Of a stretch of DNA of 64,000 bases, positions 1-11,557 are shown piece by piece. A program made the translations under genes and the position numbers. The stretch comes from Kalaharituber pfeilii (lineage: Eukaryota > Ascomycota > Pezizomycetes > Pezizales > Pezizaceae). Where the stretch lies: positions 744,001-808,000 of the forward strand of contig WHUZ01000016.1 in the NCBI GenBank assembly GCA_015179045.1, given 5' to 3'. The first letter of the stretch is position 1, and each line of letters opens with the position of its first letter. The notes below the pieces were generated by a model. That model saw only the letters and a list, made by a program, of their open reading frames with translations, ran no database searches and was not told the DNA's origin.

Positions 1-590
1 GCCATTCCAGTTGCTACATAATAAGCAAGTCCTAATAAATAATGGACAAACCACATTTGACTATTTGACTTTTTTGAAACGTAGACCGTCTCGTAATACC
101 GGCGCACGCCCTGGGCAAACATGCACAGCCAGGCGAGCACAATTTGATCCATGCTTTGTGTTGGGTTCCGTGTATCACTCGGTTGGCCGAGACTCAATAA
201 AAACCGTAGGAGGGGGCCATGGGTGAGGATCTGATAGCCCCACAATAGAGAGGATGCAATGGAGATAACATAGAAGTGAGAGAAGTATCTATGTGGGACC
301 TGAATCTCTGCCAGAGCATCTAGAAGTGGAGTTGAGTTAGGCTGGTTGGGTGTTATGCCAGGCTTTGCCGGCTGCGCTAGCTTTCCATAGGGCAAAAGGC
401 GAGTCGACACTTGCGGGATTACGTTGGCTAGAAGTACCTGCAACGAGATCTGTGTCAGTTACAGGCAAGAATTTCGGCGGTTGATTTGGAGAACAACTAT
501 AGCCGCTGCAACGATATAAAAGCACTGGAGATACCCTGAAAGTGTGAGCCAGCCGTAGTCCGCGGATTCCATCGCCTTATCGGCTGTCAT
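1..590 (-). CDS. DFG10: Polyprenol reductase (DFG10/SRD5A3 family), 5' part, truncated by window edge
   Basis: This enzyme reduces the alpha-isoprene unit of polyprenol to make dolichol for ER glycosylation; it is an integral ER membrane protein. Translation starts at the ATG at 590 (minus strand). Exon 1 (590-498) encodes a short N-terminus and the first membrane segment. Exon 2 (437 down to base 1) encodes family hallmarks: a LLPYGK-like loop, then VPHRYFSHFY, a second hydrophobic stretch, GVRRYYETVYVSKKSNSQM and HYLLGLAYY. These match the order seen in yeast Dfg10 (YGK, VPKAYFSHFY, RRLYETLYV, HYLVG). The acceptor TTGCAG before 437 is good and preceded by CTGAC. The donor is weak (GTTGTT at 497, or GTTCTC three bases on), so the junction is uncertain by one codon. 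The C-terminal catalytic part lies outside the window. The family call is secure; the exact donor is not. Confidence 0.88.
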
Positions 591-1548
591 TGCTGTCAAG
601 AAAGCAGATGATCCTCGCGTGATGAGAGATCGGAGACCAGCCTATCGAGAAATTGGGCACGAAGCTGTCGAGAAATGGGATTGTTGGGTACCAGCTTTTA
701 ATGATTGGGATTTTAATATGGCACGGGTTTCTTCTGCGACCAAACTACCTCGGTTTATCCCACAGCCATCGAGTCTACTTTGAGGAAGTACGGCAGGAGA
801 GGAGAAAGAGGAAGGAGGAAATGTCGAGCAGATCAGCATATGCTGGGCTAGATTACATATCAAACGGCCGCCACCCAAGGGTTTCATGGTGCGAACTGGT
901 TACGAGACTAGGTGCGAACTTGGTATTCATCTTCTTTTCGATTCCCCTCATTGCATTAACATTTCGTCTGGGGCAGAATCCCTATATAGTGACAATCATC
1001 AGTATTCACTAATACTAAAGCTCCGCCCCAAGCCAAGTTTTTACAGTGTACTGTATCATATTTGTATTCTGAATTTGATCTGTCCAGGAAGTTAAAGGGC
1101 ACATCCGCCATGCATGCTTGTGAAGCAAGTTCCAACTGACTTGTATACTTGGTAGGTCTTGCCCCAGGTTGCCTTGTTAACTCGTGATTGTAGAACAGAC
1201 CGCACCAACCAGTCTTGCTTGACCTTGAGCGAGCAGAGCAGGGAGGGGACGCGGGGATAACTTGCAGTATATAATAAGCGGAGGGAACTCGAAAAAGCAT
1301 GCAGGGGACCCAGGCCAGTCCTGTTTTCCGTGAAGCTGCACTTTCGAGCGAGTAGCTGCAGTGCACAGCAATAAATGGAGAATGCGGGCGCTGTGCGAGG
1401 GTAAGCCTTCGAGGGGTTATGCAACAAGACGAGGGGGGGGGGTCAGCAAGCATTGCTTGCGTGTGACAGTTTGCTTGGCAGCAAGTGGGCGAGGCTTCAG
1501 ACGGGGGGGGGAGCAGTAAGAGTTATGCGCACTAGGCACGACAGAGCG

Positions 1549-1549
<1 letters not shown>

Positions 1550-1621
<72 letters not shown>
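1550..1621. repeat. (GCAA)18 microsatellite
   Basis: A perfect tetranucleotide array of the GCAA unit runs for about 72 bp. It creates artificial Lys-Gln-Ala-Ser and Leu-Ala-Cys reading frames on the two strands, which should not be taken as genes. Confidence 0.97.
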
Positions 1622-1622
<1 letters not shown>

Positions 1623-1850
1623 GAGCAGGCAGCCACAGCTCATGATGATCAGGGCGGCATCGTCCCGCAACTTTTCAATTTTGGCATGGAAATATATTTA
1701 TGGTTTTGGGGCATTCTTTGTTGCATATCATATCTGCTCTACTAATGGGGGTGAGCCGGCACACTTTTTAATTGCAGCCAGGATACCTGCGTGTGTGGGG
1801 GCTAGGCAGGGCGAGGCCAAACCGAGCATAGCCTGCACAAGGGGCGGGGC

Positions 1851-1902
1851 GTAAAGCAGGCGTAAAGCAGGCGTATGATAGAGCAGGCGTAGAGCAGGCG
1901 TA
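1851..1902. repeat. Degenerate 11-bp tandem repeat
   Basis: The unit GTAAAGCAGGC occurs twice in tandem, followed by a short spacer and two GAGCAGGCGTA-type copies. It is a small local duplication in intergenic DNA. Confidence 0.7.
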
Positions 1903-1999
1903 TGTATGCAGTCCGGCAGCATCAACTTACTCGGGGACGGTAACACACTGAGTAGAGTACAGTACTGTACTTACCGCAGGCTAGCTGGGAAGGCAGGGC

Positions 2000-3365
2000 A
2001 GGAGAGGAGGGGAGGGGAAGGGGAGAGGCGGAAGAAATGGCGGCCAACCTGGCGAACGCTCATGCGCGACGCCCGGCTGCGCATCTAGGCAAGCCAGTAC
2101 CTACAGCCTGGCACCCGTGCCCAACCAGGCCCCGATGCCTGAGGCCTCTATCAGCGGAGCGCACTCGAGGGCGTGCGGCTGCAACAGCGCCAGCCCACCG
2201 AAGCGCTGATACGGCCTCGACGGGCGCGGGCGGGCAGCTCTGCTTTGGAGGCCGCTCTGTCTCGCCGCTCTATCCGCAGCGCGCCGTGGCGACTGGAGCA
2301 CACCTGCGTGTGCGCAGCTTGCACGCCGCCAGCAGCACCCAGCCCGCCGAGCGGTATCATAGAAGGAGTGCGTGAACGCTCTTCGCACTCCCCGGCCAGC
2401 GGCGAGCATCCCCACCACTGGGGCCCACCACTTCCGTCCACCGCGCAGACGACCCCGTACGAACAGAGAGAGGCTCAGCACCCAAATTCCAGCCGTCCCC
2501 CCCCGATCCGCCGCAGCAGCCCACCCCCCGTCCCCCCGTCCCCCGTCCCCCCGTCCCCCGCTGCTGCTCTCTCCCACGCCGTTCCCTGCTTGCCCGCCCT
2601 CCCTGCCCCCTCCAGCTGAGCGCTTCGTTGAGCGCTAGCTTTGCTGTAATGGGCTTTTGCATCGCAGGCAGAATGCCTGGACTGGAGCAGCGATCGCTCG
2701 ACTCGCCGTGTGCTCTCCTGCCCAACGCCCCGAAATCTAAGCTGCTTCTTCTCGTTGGCCTGCGCTGTTCCTTCTCTCACAGTGGCCAGGGAACCCCCCC
2801 CCCCCCCCACACCCCATTCTGGAGCCACCAGCCCCAACCAGATAGCCTCCTCCCATACCGATTCTCGACTTACATAGGGACCTTGTGCTCCTCCCTCCTG
2901 CATTAGAAACATTTCTCACCCTCTCCGTTTCTCTCCCTCACAATCTCGCCCTCCACACCCACCACCACCCCTCCCTCCTCCAAGCTTGCAAAATCGCCCC
3001 CTCCCCCAGCACAAGTAAAATAAACCAAACACCGCTCAGACTCACCTGCTGCTACTTGTTCTCATCGTTCCCTCCGCCCCTCCCCCTCTCCCCTCCCCCC
3101 CTTTTTTTTTTTCTTTTTTTCTTTTTTCTCCTCTCTTTCCCCCATTGATTGATTGCACTTGGTGGTGGCTATCTTTGCTGTGACTCGCCTGCAGACGGCA
3201 CCCAGTACAAGCCCCGAACTACTACTAAATCGATCTTCCCTTTCATTGCGCTCCCCCCACCCAACATTCGTTTCATACGTGAGGCGAAGGATCTTTCATA
3301 GGGTTCAATTCCTCTCGCCTCAGCAATGCAGCGTCCAGTATTGCCCATTTTACCGTCCTAAATCA
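2000..3365 (+). promoter_or_regulatory. GC-rich island and pyrimidine-rich leader upstream of the Hos4-like gene
   Basis: Bases about 2000-2640 are strongly GC-rich and CpG-dense, unlike the AT-rich flanks. Bases about 2880-3145 then become almost pure C/T on the plus strand, ending in long T/C runs. C/T-rich tracts ahead of the transcription start are usual in filamentous fungal promoters. An open frame continues upstream of 3366 back to a TTG at 3153, so part of this is probably 5' UTR. The proline-rich frames here follow from the base composition. The promoter role is inference. Confidence 0.5.
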
Positions 3366-6300
3366 ATGTCTTCGTCCCTTGGTCATCTTCCGACAGAATC
3401 GACCATCGCCGCGCGCCTCTCTTCTTCACCCAGTGCCCCAACCCCACCAGCATTGCCGACAGCTGCCTCTGCTGGGGCCAACTCGGATTTAGGAAACACT
3501 CGTCGAGAAGAAGCCAGCGATTCTGAAGCAGAAACAATTGTGCTTCCAGTTCGTAAACGAAGAAATGGAGATGGCTCACGTGGTCGCAATCGTCGGGGCA
3601 GTAGTGCGGACGGCGATGCATGGGAAAGTGACAGCAGTGCCAGACGTTCCAAGAGACATCGAAAGCGGCGGGAGGCAGATGTTTATTCCTCGGAACTAAG
3701 TTCAGCGCCTTCGGCCCCTTCCTCCCCAGTGCGAGGCTTGAACCATGTGCGTGGTGTTCGTGGCCGTTCCCCGGCTGCGAAATTACAATACCAAAGGCCT
3801 AGTCTATCGCGAAAGCGGAAAGCCCCAGGCGATGCAGAACACGACGATGGTAATTCCAACGCCCAGTCGACACACTCGCCCAGGCGTAATTCTCGTTCCT
3901 CACCTTTTTCACTCTCTCCACCCCCAACTTCGAACCGCACAAGGGCCGTCCAAACATCAACACACTCACCAGCAAAGCCTCCCCACAAGGTGAAACAACG
4001 AAAAGTTCCTCGCCCTCTTTCCAACACTCGGGATAAGCGTTCCAGTGACGACAGGTCCCCTTCTTCATCTAGGCAGGGGTCTCCCTCGAGTGTCCCTCCC
4101 CTTTTGAGGCCCTCAGCGGCCCGGACCCCAGGTTCCCCAGCGCACACGGTCAGCATGCCACACAAGCCCAAGCGGGATGCAAGTGGTAGAACCCTCCTAC
4201 ACCGTGCAGCACAAAGGGGGATCCTTGAAGAGGTCATTCAAATATACAATCAAAACAAGGAGCTTTTAAACGCAGAAGACAATGCTGGGTATATTCCTTT
4301 ACATGAGGCATCGCTCAATGGAAATACCGAAGTTGTCAGATTCCTTCTGGCCAGTGGTTCTTGGGTCGACGTGCAATCAAGTCACGAATTGGACACTCCG
4401 TTGATGGACGCTGTGGAAAATGGTCATCTGGAAGTTGTCAAACTGTTATTAGAGGCAGGTGCGGATCCGAAGATGCGTAATAAGAGTGGGGCCGATGCAT
4501 TAGAGTGTCTGGGTGAAAATACGCCAGATAGCGAGGCAATTGAAGCCGCTCTTAGAGCTGCTCTTCAAAAGAGAAAGTCAAAAAGGTCTTCAGACGATGA
4601 AAACAGAAACAGTGCGACTGTAGAAAGCCTTTCTTCGAGGGATCCGTCGGTCGCTAGCCCTACCAACGACACTGGCCCACCAACCTCACGCCAGGGAGCT
4701 AGCCGCAGAAGAAATGCACGGTCAGATCAAACCAAAAATGAAATGCTCTGGGTTGAGGGGGGGAAGAACGGTTTGCAGAAATTACGAGAAAAGGCACGGT
4801 TAGGGGATAATACCATTGTATACGCTTGTCTTGAGAGGGGCGTCGAGCCAGATGTCGAATCTCTAATAGGTGCTATTAAGGGTGGACATGAGGAAACTGT
4901 CAGTTTGCTTTTGGCATTCAACGCCAATGCCGATCCCGAACCCTCAAAGTCGGCTACCACAGGAAAGCGAAACACAGAAGAAACACCCATGTTGGCTGCA
5001 ATTGGACGCAATAATCTCAAGATCTTGGGATATCTCCTTGACAGAGTAGATCCACTCAGAAGAGATGTGCGTGGGAGGACGTACATGGATATTGCGAGAG
5101 AGAGAGCTGGGGATAACTGGGAAAAAGAGGTTGAAATGTTACAGGCAGCTTATGATAAGGCTGTCAAAACAAGCGCAACTACCAGTGCTGGGAAATGCGA
5201 CAAGCCACAAAAGAAGGTTGAACCAGCAGACAACTCTACAGCTAAGCGAGTGAGACCGCAAAGAGATTCGATGCGTCGTTCCGAGTCAATTCAGGCAAAG
5301 AAAGAGGATTTAGGTTCTGACCGTGAGTTTAATACTGAGCCCAGGACACGTCAAAAGGACCATCGGCCCCGAGATTCAGAGCCAGGTTCTTTGCCCTTAG
5401 TGAAGAAAAAACGTCGCTTAATACCTGGGAAGGAGCTTTTGGCGGAAAAAAACTCATCTATCTCGAAAGTGGAAGAACAGAAGCTCAGTAAACCTCACAA
5501 AGAGTCCAGAATGATTGAGTCCCGTGATTCTCACCCCCCAAGATTTAAAAAGGAGCTCAAAGATAAGGATATCGACATGCCTGATGTTCCTGAAGTCAGA
5601 TCTAAGAGACGAGGCCATAGTCATGAACCAGGTTCATCATCAATTATACGAACAGCACCTGAGAAACCTGTCGCCAAAATGGTCCCCCTTGAAAAGCGAA
5701 AAAACAAAGAATTTATAGACTCAATTACTTCAAAGCCATTAAAGCCAACTAGCGTCGACTCTGAAAAGAAAAAACGAAAATTGACTGCTGTTGGATTGAA
5801 GGAAAGGGATGATGCTTCAAGTAGGAAGGTTCGGAAGAGTGCTGACATCGATAATGGACGTCCGAAGGATAGCAGATGGGATGAACTTCGCACGAAACGG
5901 CTCGAATCAGAGACAAGGTCGGAAACTAGCGGGAAAGAGGATGAGCCAAAGAAGGCGGTAAAAGATTCAGAGCTCTTGAAGGCACGAAAATTTGCAAAAG
6001 AAGAAAAGAGGCTGGCACAGGAAGAGGAACGGAAACAGAAGGAGGCCGAAAGAAAAGAGCGAGAAGAACAACGGAAAGAGGAGGAAGGAAGGCTCAGGAA
6101 GGCTTTAGAGGAACAAGAGTGCTTGCGTATGGATTACCTAATGTCAGAACAAAGAAATATTATCAATAAGGCAATGGAGGAGTCCAAGCGAGCACGAGAG
6201 GAAGAGCAGGCCCGGAAACTTGAGGAAGAGAGAATTGCTGAGGAACAACGTCAGGCAGAGTTAAAGCGGCTAGAGGAAGAAAGGCGCCTCTTGGAAGAAC

Positions 6301-7235
6301 AGCAGAGACTAGCTGAGGAAAAGCGTTTGCGCGAAGAGGAGGAAGAACGGGAGCGACGCCGAATAGCAGAGGAAGAGGAGGAGCGGCGTCGATTGGAGGA
6401 AGAAGCAAGAAAGAGAGCCGAAGCAGAGGAAAAACTTCAGATGGAGCTTCGGGAAGCAGCTGAGCGCCGACGTCGTGAAGAGGAGGCCGAACTTCAGCGT
6501 CAGCTGGAAATCCAACGGCAGGAAGAAGAAGCACGTAGACGTGAGCAAGAGGAGGCCGAACAACGCTACCTTCAAGAAGAAAAACGTCGGCAAGCCGAAA
6601 TCCGCCGTAGGGAAGCCCTTCCATTCGCCCTCCGAGTCGCTGCAGAAAATCCCTATACTATTCCCTCCCTGTCCGAGGCGGCGAAATATCTTCCATTTTA
6701 TTCGAATAGCACAGAACCCGTGAATGGCGATGCTAAACACAACGGTGTCTCCAAGCCATGTGAATGGATCCTGAACATTCAAGCTGCGCTGGTCCTCGGT
6801 ATCACTGACCTATCCTTTGAGAGCTGTAAGTTTGGGTTATTTTAGTTATATGAACATTATGCTAATGGAATGTACAGATCGCTTGGAATCAAGGGAAATT
6901 TCAGATGCACACAGGTTGCGAATGTGGACGCTTCTCCGCCCCATGCTGTCTGAGCCAGTGACCTTTAAATCCAATCCAGACGAGATCCTTAGTAATCAAC
7001 AGGCAAACAAAGAGAAATTTCTTCGAATGAACCCTTTGTTTTGGATGAAGGTAAGGGCCTAGACTGTCCAAATTGTTAAAGTTTAATGGCTGATGTGGCC
7101 TTTTGCATGTAGCTTGACGATTTCTTTTCCATCATTCGATCTGATGCCAGGTATTCACATTTCCTAACAAAGGGCGCCATCAGGACTTCCTGGGTGGATT
7201 TCGTCTGGACAAACTGTGGGTTTCTCTCATTGTAA
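3366..7235 (+). CDS. Ankyrin-repeat, coiled-coil protein resembling Hos4 (Set3 histone deacetylase complex)
   Basis: Three exons are inferred: 3366-6825, 6878-7050 and 7113-7235 (about 1,251 aa). Introns have GTAAGT/GTAAGG donors, and the first has a GCTAATG branch site. The start is the first ATG in a frame open back to 3153. The N-terminal ~265 residues are Ser/Arg-rich and disordered. Residues ~268-375 hold at least three ankyrin repeats (GRTLLHRAAQRG, IPLHEASLNGN, TPLMDAVENGH), with a second ankyrin-like block at ~458-598. Basic disordered sequence follows, then a long Glu/Arg coiled coil at ~860-1085. A conserved-looking C-terminal domain begins at LPFALRVAAENP. This layout matches fungal Hos4-like proteins, in which ankyrin repeats serve the Set3C deacetylase. 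An extra 3' intron (donor near 7220, acceptor near 7276) would give a different C-terminus. The family assignment is by architecture only. Confidence 0.8.
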
Positions 7236-9051
7236 CAGACTGAACTCTGGAGCCATGTATTAATTCTACTTTGCAGAGCTTACTCGGATCCTCTTGCGCG
7301 CAATGTCTCGATAGCTACACTAATACCTCCCGGTTTTCCTCCTTATTGCTTGGAGTCTTTTTTTTGCATCATTTTCATTCTAAATTTCCTTTCTTAATGT
7401 GTCTGTGTCTCTTTCGTCCTCACTGGGATCAATGGGCATGATCAACTTCGGCGTTGGCGCTTTTGTATGGTTTAATTAAAAAGAACATTTTTACGGATGG
7501 GTGGGGTTGTGCTGAACTGAATACTCTTATACAATGCTATGGCTTCGCTGATATACTTGTTTTGCTCTGATTTTGATACTCCGCAATTTTTTTCATTTTC
7601 ATTTTCATTTTTTTATATTTTTTTAGCCTCAGTTGTGCTTTTCATATATCCTCCTCCCTCTGTGCATCTTTACTGGCTGGTTAAGATACGGGCACTTTGA
7701 TGTCGGCCTTTTTCTGCTTGATATCATTTTCCTATGTTTACCTATCTCATGGCTCATATGGTTGGATATGTCATTTACCCTAGGATTTTTTCCTCAGGGG
7801 TACTCATGGTTTTTGCTCAACATACTACATACTTTGGAATGAATCGATGAATCTATTGTGCCTACAATGATAATGCTCATGTAACTGTTTTCGCTTGACT
7901 TCAGGATGGTTGTAGTTGTAATCCTTCATGGCACTAGCGTACTATATAGCAGCTCGATGTGTACAATGATGGTGAAATCATATTGCAGTCTCATACGGCT
8001 GTTTGGTTGGCCCCGTGTGGCTGGCCCCGTGTAGCTGAGAGCGTTCAAAGCATTTCATAGTGCTGTTTCGCGTGAAACTAAACTGTGATTTTCCGCCTGC
8101 AAAAATTGAAACTGCATAGCACCGCTAATTCAACCGTCCTATTATTGAAAAATTGGAATGGAAGTAGCAGCGTACATATTGTTATTTTGCAATAAACCCT
8201 TATGTGGACATGAGCATTGCAAGGAAATGCATATTTACAGGAGGTCTATTTTCCTGTAAACTGACAGCATCCTTCGGATGTACGTCACATAGCAAGCTAT
8301 GTCCCTGCATTTGTTCCACGGTCAATGGTGACAAGGCGATTGACATTGGTGGTTCTAAACACGGAATGTAGCAAACAAAACCTTCAAGTTCCCGACGTCA
8401 AATTGTAGCAAACAAACACTTCCCCAGTTCCAATGACACCGCATTGATGCTAGGTCTAAACTATCTGATACGGCCTACCGCAATATTTTGAATTTTAGAA
8501 CCTGGCGCTAGACGGATGAGGTGTAGGTGAGGACTCTATGTACGTATGTATATCTCACTCTGCTTTGACCTCATATTATGCTTCATTCAGGTGTAGCATC
8601 ATAACCCCTGCTGTATGCCAAACCGAGTTCAGTAGTTTTCAACCATCTAGCGGGAGGTTCTAAAATTCGAAATAATATCATACGGTACTGCAAACAAACA
8701 GGGCCTACTAAGACATAATATTAAGGTTTGTCGTTAGACTTCGTATAGTCTAGTCAAGACTAGCTCACATATTGATAGATTATGTAATGTTGACTTGATA
8801 CACGTGATAAGGGCTTCTATGCCCTAATCCCACAAATGCCACTCAAGCTCGAAGCTGTCGGTAAACAACGGTCACCTCGCCAAGAAACACTACACACATC
8901 GCAAAAATAGTGTATGCGACTACAAACACCAATCTGAGCAAATATCTCGACCAACGACGACCGACAACCAAAGTTCGACAACATATACCGACCGACCCCG
9001 TGAGCCCCACACCAACCGCTAAACTAGTCCCTAGACAGATAAACAGCAAGA
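7236..9051. other. Intergenic AT-rich region
   Basis: This is the 3' flank of the Hos4-like gene and the promoter side of RPL16. The first 600 bases are T-rich with several poly-T runs, consistent with a 3' UTR. A possible alternative last exon of the Hos4-like gene falls at about 7277-7395. Nothing resembling a conserved gene is seen on either strand in the remainder. The RPL16 leader is C/A-rich just before 9052. Confidence 0.5.
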
Positions 9052-9994
9052 ATGTCGCAATTCGAGCCTGTGGTGAGTTTGGCTATCTCCAACGATGGGT
9101 TCTGGCAAGCTATGAGATGGGCTGGACGCAGGGACTGAGCTAATTGCTGAGTTCGGAATCCCCGCAGGTTGTCATCGATGGCAAGGGACATCTCCTTGGG
9201 CGTCTGGCCGCTACCGTGGCTAAACAACTTCTCAACGGCCAAAAGATTGTTATTGTCCGATGCGAGCAGTTGAACATTTCCGGAGAGTTCTTCAGGAGTA
9301 AGCGTATGTTACCCATTATCAATCCAAACCGCGCGGTCCCGTCGAATTAGCTTGTGTGAATCTTGGGATGTTTCCAGCCAATGGAATGAGTGGATAGGTT
9401 GCGATGTTAACACGATACATTTTCTGAAACACAGTCAAGTACCACGCTTATCTCCGCAAGGCAACCCGATTCAATAAGACTCACGGTCCTTTCCACTTCC
9501 GTGCTCCTTCGCGCATCTTCTACAAGGCTGTCCGAGGAATGATTGCGCACAAGACCCCCCGTGGTCAGGCTGCTTTGGAGCGCCTCAAAGTCTTCGAGGG
9601 TATCCCACCACCATATGATACCTCTAAGCGCATGGTTGTGCCCCAGGCTCTAAGGGTTTTGAGGCTAAAGCCCGGTCGAAAGTATTGCACTGTTGGAAGG
9701 CTCTCCCATGAAGTCGGCTGGAAATACCAGGATGTTGTTAAGAGGTACGTACCGACCACATATTTTAGGAGATACCTAGAAACAGGATACCTGTCTATGA
9801 AGCTCTACAAGCTTCATTTCAATTTTGAGATACTAACACTTTACTTCTCTATTAATAGGCTTGAGGAGAAGCGTACTGTTAAGTCCGCAGCTTACTATGC
9901 CCACAAGAAAGCCGCCGTTAGACAGCTCGCCGAGGCCAAAAAGACGACACAGGTTGACGGTGTTGATCCAGAATTGGAAGCTTATGGCTACTAG
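9052..9994 (+). CDS. RPL16: 60S ribosomal protein uL13 (L16/L13a)
   Basis: This is a structural protein of the large cytosolic ribosomal subunit. Four exons are read by splice signals and homology: 9052-9072, 9168-9303, 9435-9744 and 9859-9994, giving 200 aa (yeast Rpl16 is ~199). Exon 1 encodes only MSQFEPV. Exon 2 begins [20 protein letters not shown] and continues to [10 protein letters not shown]. Exon 3 carries [52 protein letters not shown] and [17 protein letters not shown]. Exon 4 holds the basic C-terminal helix. A split Leu codon at the exon 2/3 junction restores the conserved LKYH. The ATG context (CAGCAAGAATG) is good. Three introns, the first after codon 7, are typical of fungal ribosomal protein genes, in which early introns often influence expression. 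No snoRNA was recognised in the introns. Confidence 0.97.
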
Positions 9995-10164
9995 ATTTCT
10001 GTTTTGTGTAGCTAGATCGTGGATGCATCCCGTATCCGCGAAAGGGGGGCGCTTTGTTGTCGTTTGGGACTGGGCCGGGAGTTAATTTCATGAAACGAAA
10101 AAAAGCACGCTCAAATAAAAAAAACATATGAAAACATCAAATCCCGTCATGTTTGCAACACTAT

Positions 10165-10419
10165 TTATATCATGATGGCATGGATGTCCAAATGCATTTT
10201 TTTGGCGGGGCTTGTTCTCATGATGTTTTCGTTCACTGGCTTGTCATCCTCTTTTTCTCTTTGGGTCATGGGATCTGGTTTGGCGTGGTAAGGTGGTGTT
10301 ACGGTTTTTAAGGATGGTAGGAGTATGGCGAGGAAAGTAGGGTCAGGTATTTGCTGAACAGAGTAAGCATGGTGGAATCGTATCCACCAGGTTTTCCACA
10401 CAGCTAACCATCGCGCCAT
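10165..10419 (-). CDS. Hypothetical small protein, 84 aa, convergent with RPL16
   Basis: An uninterrupted frame starts at an ATG in a favourable context (AAACGATGG) and encodes a Trp/Arg-rich N-terminus (MARWLAVWKTWWIRFHHAY), a Pro-rich centre and a charged C-terminus. The beginning looks like a short basic, aromatic presequence, as in small mitochondrial proteins, but I recognise no family. It would be tail-to-tail with RPL16, 170 bp away. It may be a chance frame within the RPL16 3' flank: the opposite strand also has a short hydrophobic frame here. Conservation in relatives would decide. Confidence 0.33.
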   Translation of the reverse strand: MARWLAVWKTWWIRFHHAYSVQQIPDPTFLAILLPSLKTVTPPYHAKPDPMTQREKEDDKPVNENIMRTSPAKKMHLDIHAIMI

Positions 10420-11183
10420 CGTTTCTCTTCAGTTATCTCCTTTCCCTACCTTCAAAATCTTCTTCCCGACTTTGCCAATCAAAACAACAGGGCGCTCGTC
10501 ATGTTTCTTTCCCTTTCTTCTCTATCATTGCTATTGTCTTTTGTAACATCTCATGTATTCTTTTTTTTGTTCTTCTTTTTTTTCTCTTCCTCGCATTTTC
10601 ATATTGGTTTTCTGGGGTTCTTTAAATAATCTGCCTTTGTTTTGTCTTTTTCATGGTCCTGACTTTTTCCTTTTTATGCTTTTTTTCCTTTTTAAATCAA
10701 AATCGACCACGGAATTGGGCTTATATACTGCAGTGCGACAAGGAAATCTGAATTGACCAAAGAATAAAAAGAATAGTTCCAATGTGGAGTTTTGAATATG
10801 GATGTTTGTTGCTATTCGAGGGAGCCATGTGATTTTTAGAACTGCTGCTTACCAGTGGATCTGAGATGAGTGCGGGATCTGCGGGCTGAGAATGTTGGTT
10901 TCCGCAATACACCGGATCATGGCCAAGCCATGTCCGTAGAGTGGCCCCCACACTTGACTATATCATGACCTACTTGTTTTTGTAAGTAGAACTTGCGAGA
11001 ATTATCGAGGTTAGCTCGCCTCAAGTACTTTTTCTCGATACGGTTATTCTCACAAAGGTGCAGTCTGGTTAAGCAAGTAGTCTAGTTAGCCCATAATGCG
11101 GCTTGATTTTCATCTGACAGAGGTCATAGGCCATTCATCCTGAGAACTCACAACATTTTGTCCCGGGCATAGATGTTGTTTTT

Positions 11184-11184
<1 letters not shown>

Positions 11185-11244
<60 letters not shown>
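11185..11244. repeat. Homopolymer of 60 A
   Basis: A perfect run of 60 adenines is preceded by TTGTTTTTC and followed by TGTATCC. It is more than twice as long as any other A or T run in the window. It could be a retroposon poly-A tail or simple slippage expansion; no recognisable element lies immediately 5' of it. Confidence 0.95.
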
Positions 11245-11246
<2 letters not shown>

Positions 11247-11494
11247 TATCCTATGCTGCAGGATTGGTGTCTGTATTAATGCGGAGTAGAAGCCGCCAGT
11301 TGGGCCGACAATTCGGTGTAGATAGCGGATGGTATCTACTTCTCAGTACATTTGTATCCGCTATATAGACGTCCTCGGGCCTTCGAAATTGCTACAAAGA
11401 TGTTCCACAAGAGTAGTTAGTGCGCTTGGAGTCAGCCGTAGTCTCCGGTTAGTGCACCCATACAGGTCGACTGTAAATTGTCACTACATCAATC

Positions 11495-11557
11495 GAGTAC
11501 TTGCACTTCAATTACCTGACAGAGAAACTCGATACTCAAGCTCGTGTAATCAGATTA
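11495..11557 (+). repeat. 63-bp direct repeat, copy 1
   Basis: This copy begins GAGTACTTGCACTTCAATTA and ends GTGTAATCAGATTA. It matches 12386-12448 with a single T/C difference at position 4. Sequence on either side of the two copies does not match, and the copies are 891 bp apart start to start. Confidence 0.95.

Larger units (their letters stand above)
591..1999. other. Intergenic region with microsatellite and small tandem repeats
   Basis: This lies between the start of the polyprenol reductase (minus) and the GC-rich leader of the Hos4-like gene (plus). Only unconvincing reading frames are visible: the longest (653-1012, plus) opens with TTG, has hydrophobic ends and matches no family I recognise. 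It holds a tetranucleotide microsatellite and an 11-bp tandem repeat listed separately, and G-runs at about 1432-1441 and 1503-1511. Otherwise nothing is seen. Confidence 0.5.

Noticed and set aside
653..1012. 119-codon frame with hydrophobic segments
   Set aside because: It starts with TTG, shows no recognisable family and lies in the promoter side of the polyprenol reductase.
1417..1854. Reading frames on both strands with Lys-Gln-Ala-Ser or Leu-Ala-Cys repeats
   Set aside because: They are translations of the (GCAA)18 microsatellite, not genes.
2037..2912. Several overlapping Pro/Arg/Gly-rich frames in all phases
   Set aside because: They are long only because GC-rich DNA has few stops; no domain, no start context and no splice signals support one over another.
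3153..3365. N-terminal extension of the Hos4-like protein
   Set aside because: The extension starts at TTG, not ATG, and lies in a pyrimidine-rich leader; the first ATG is 3366.
9073..9858. Intronic snoRNA in RPL16
   Set aside because: I looked for C (RTGATGA) and D (CTGA) boxes in the three introns and saw no correctly spaced pair.
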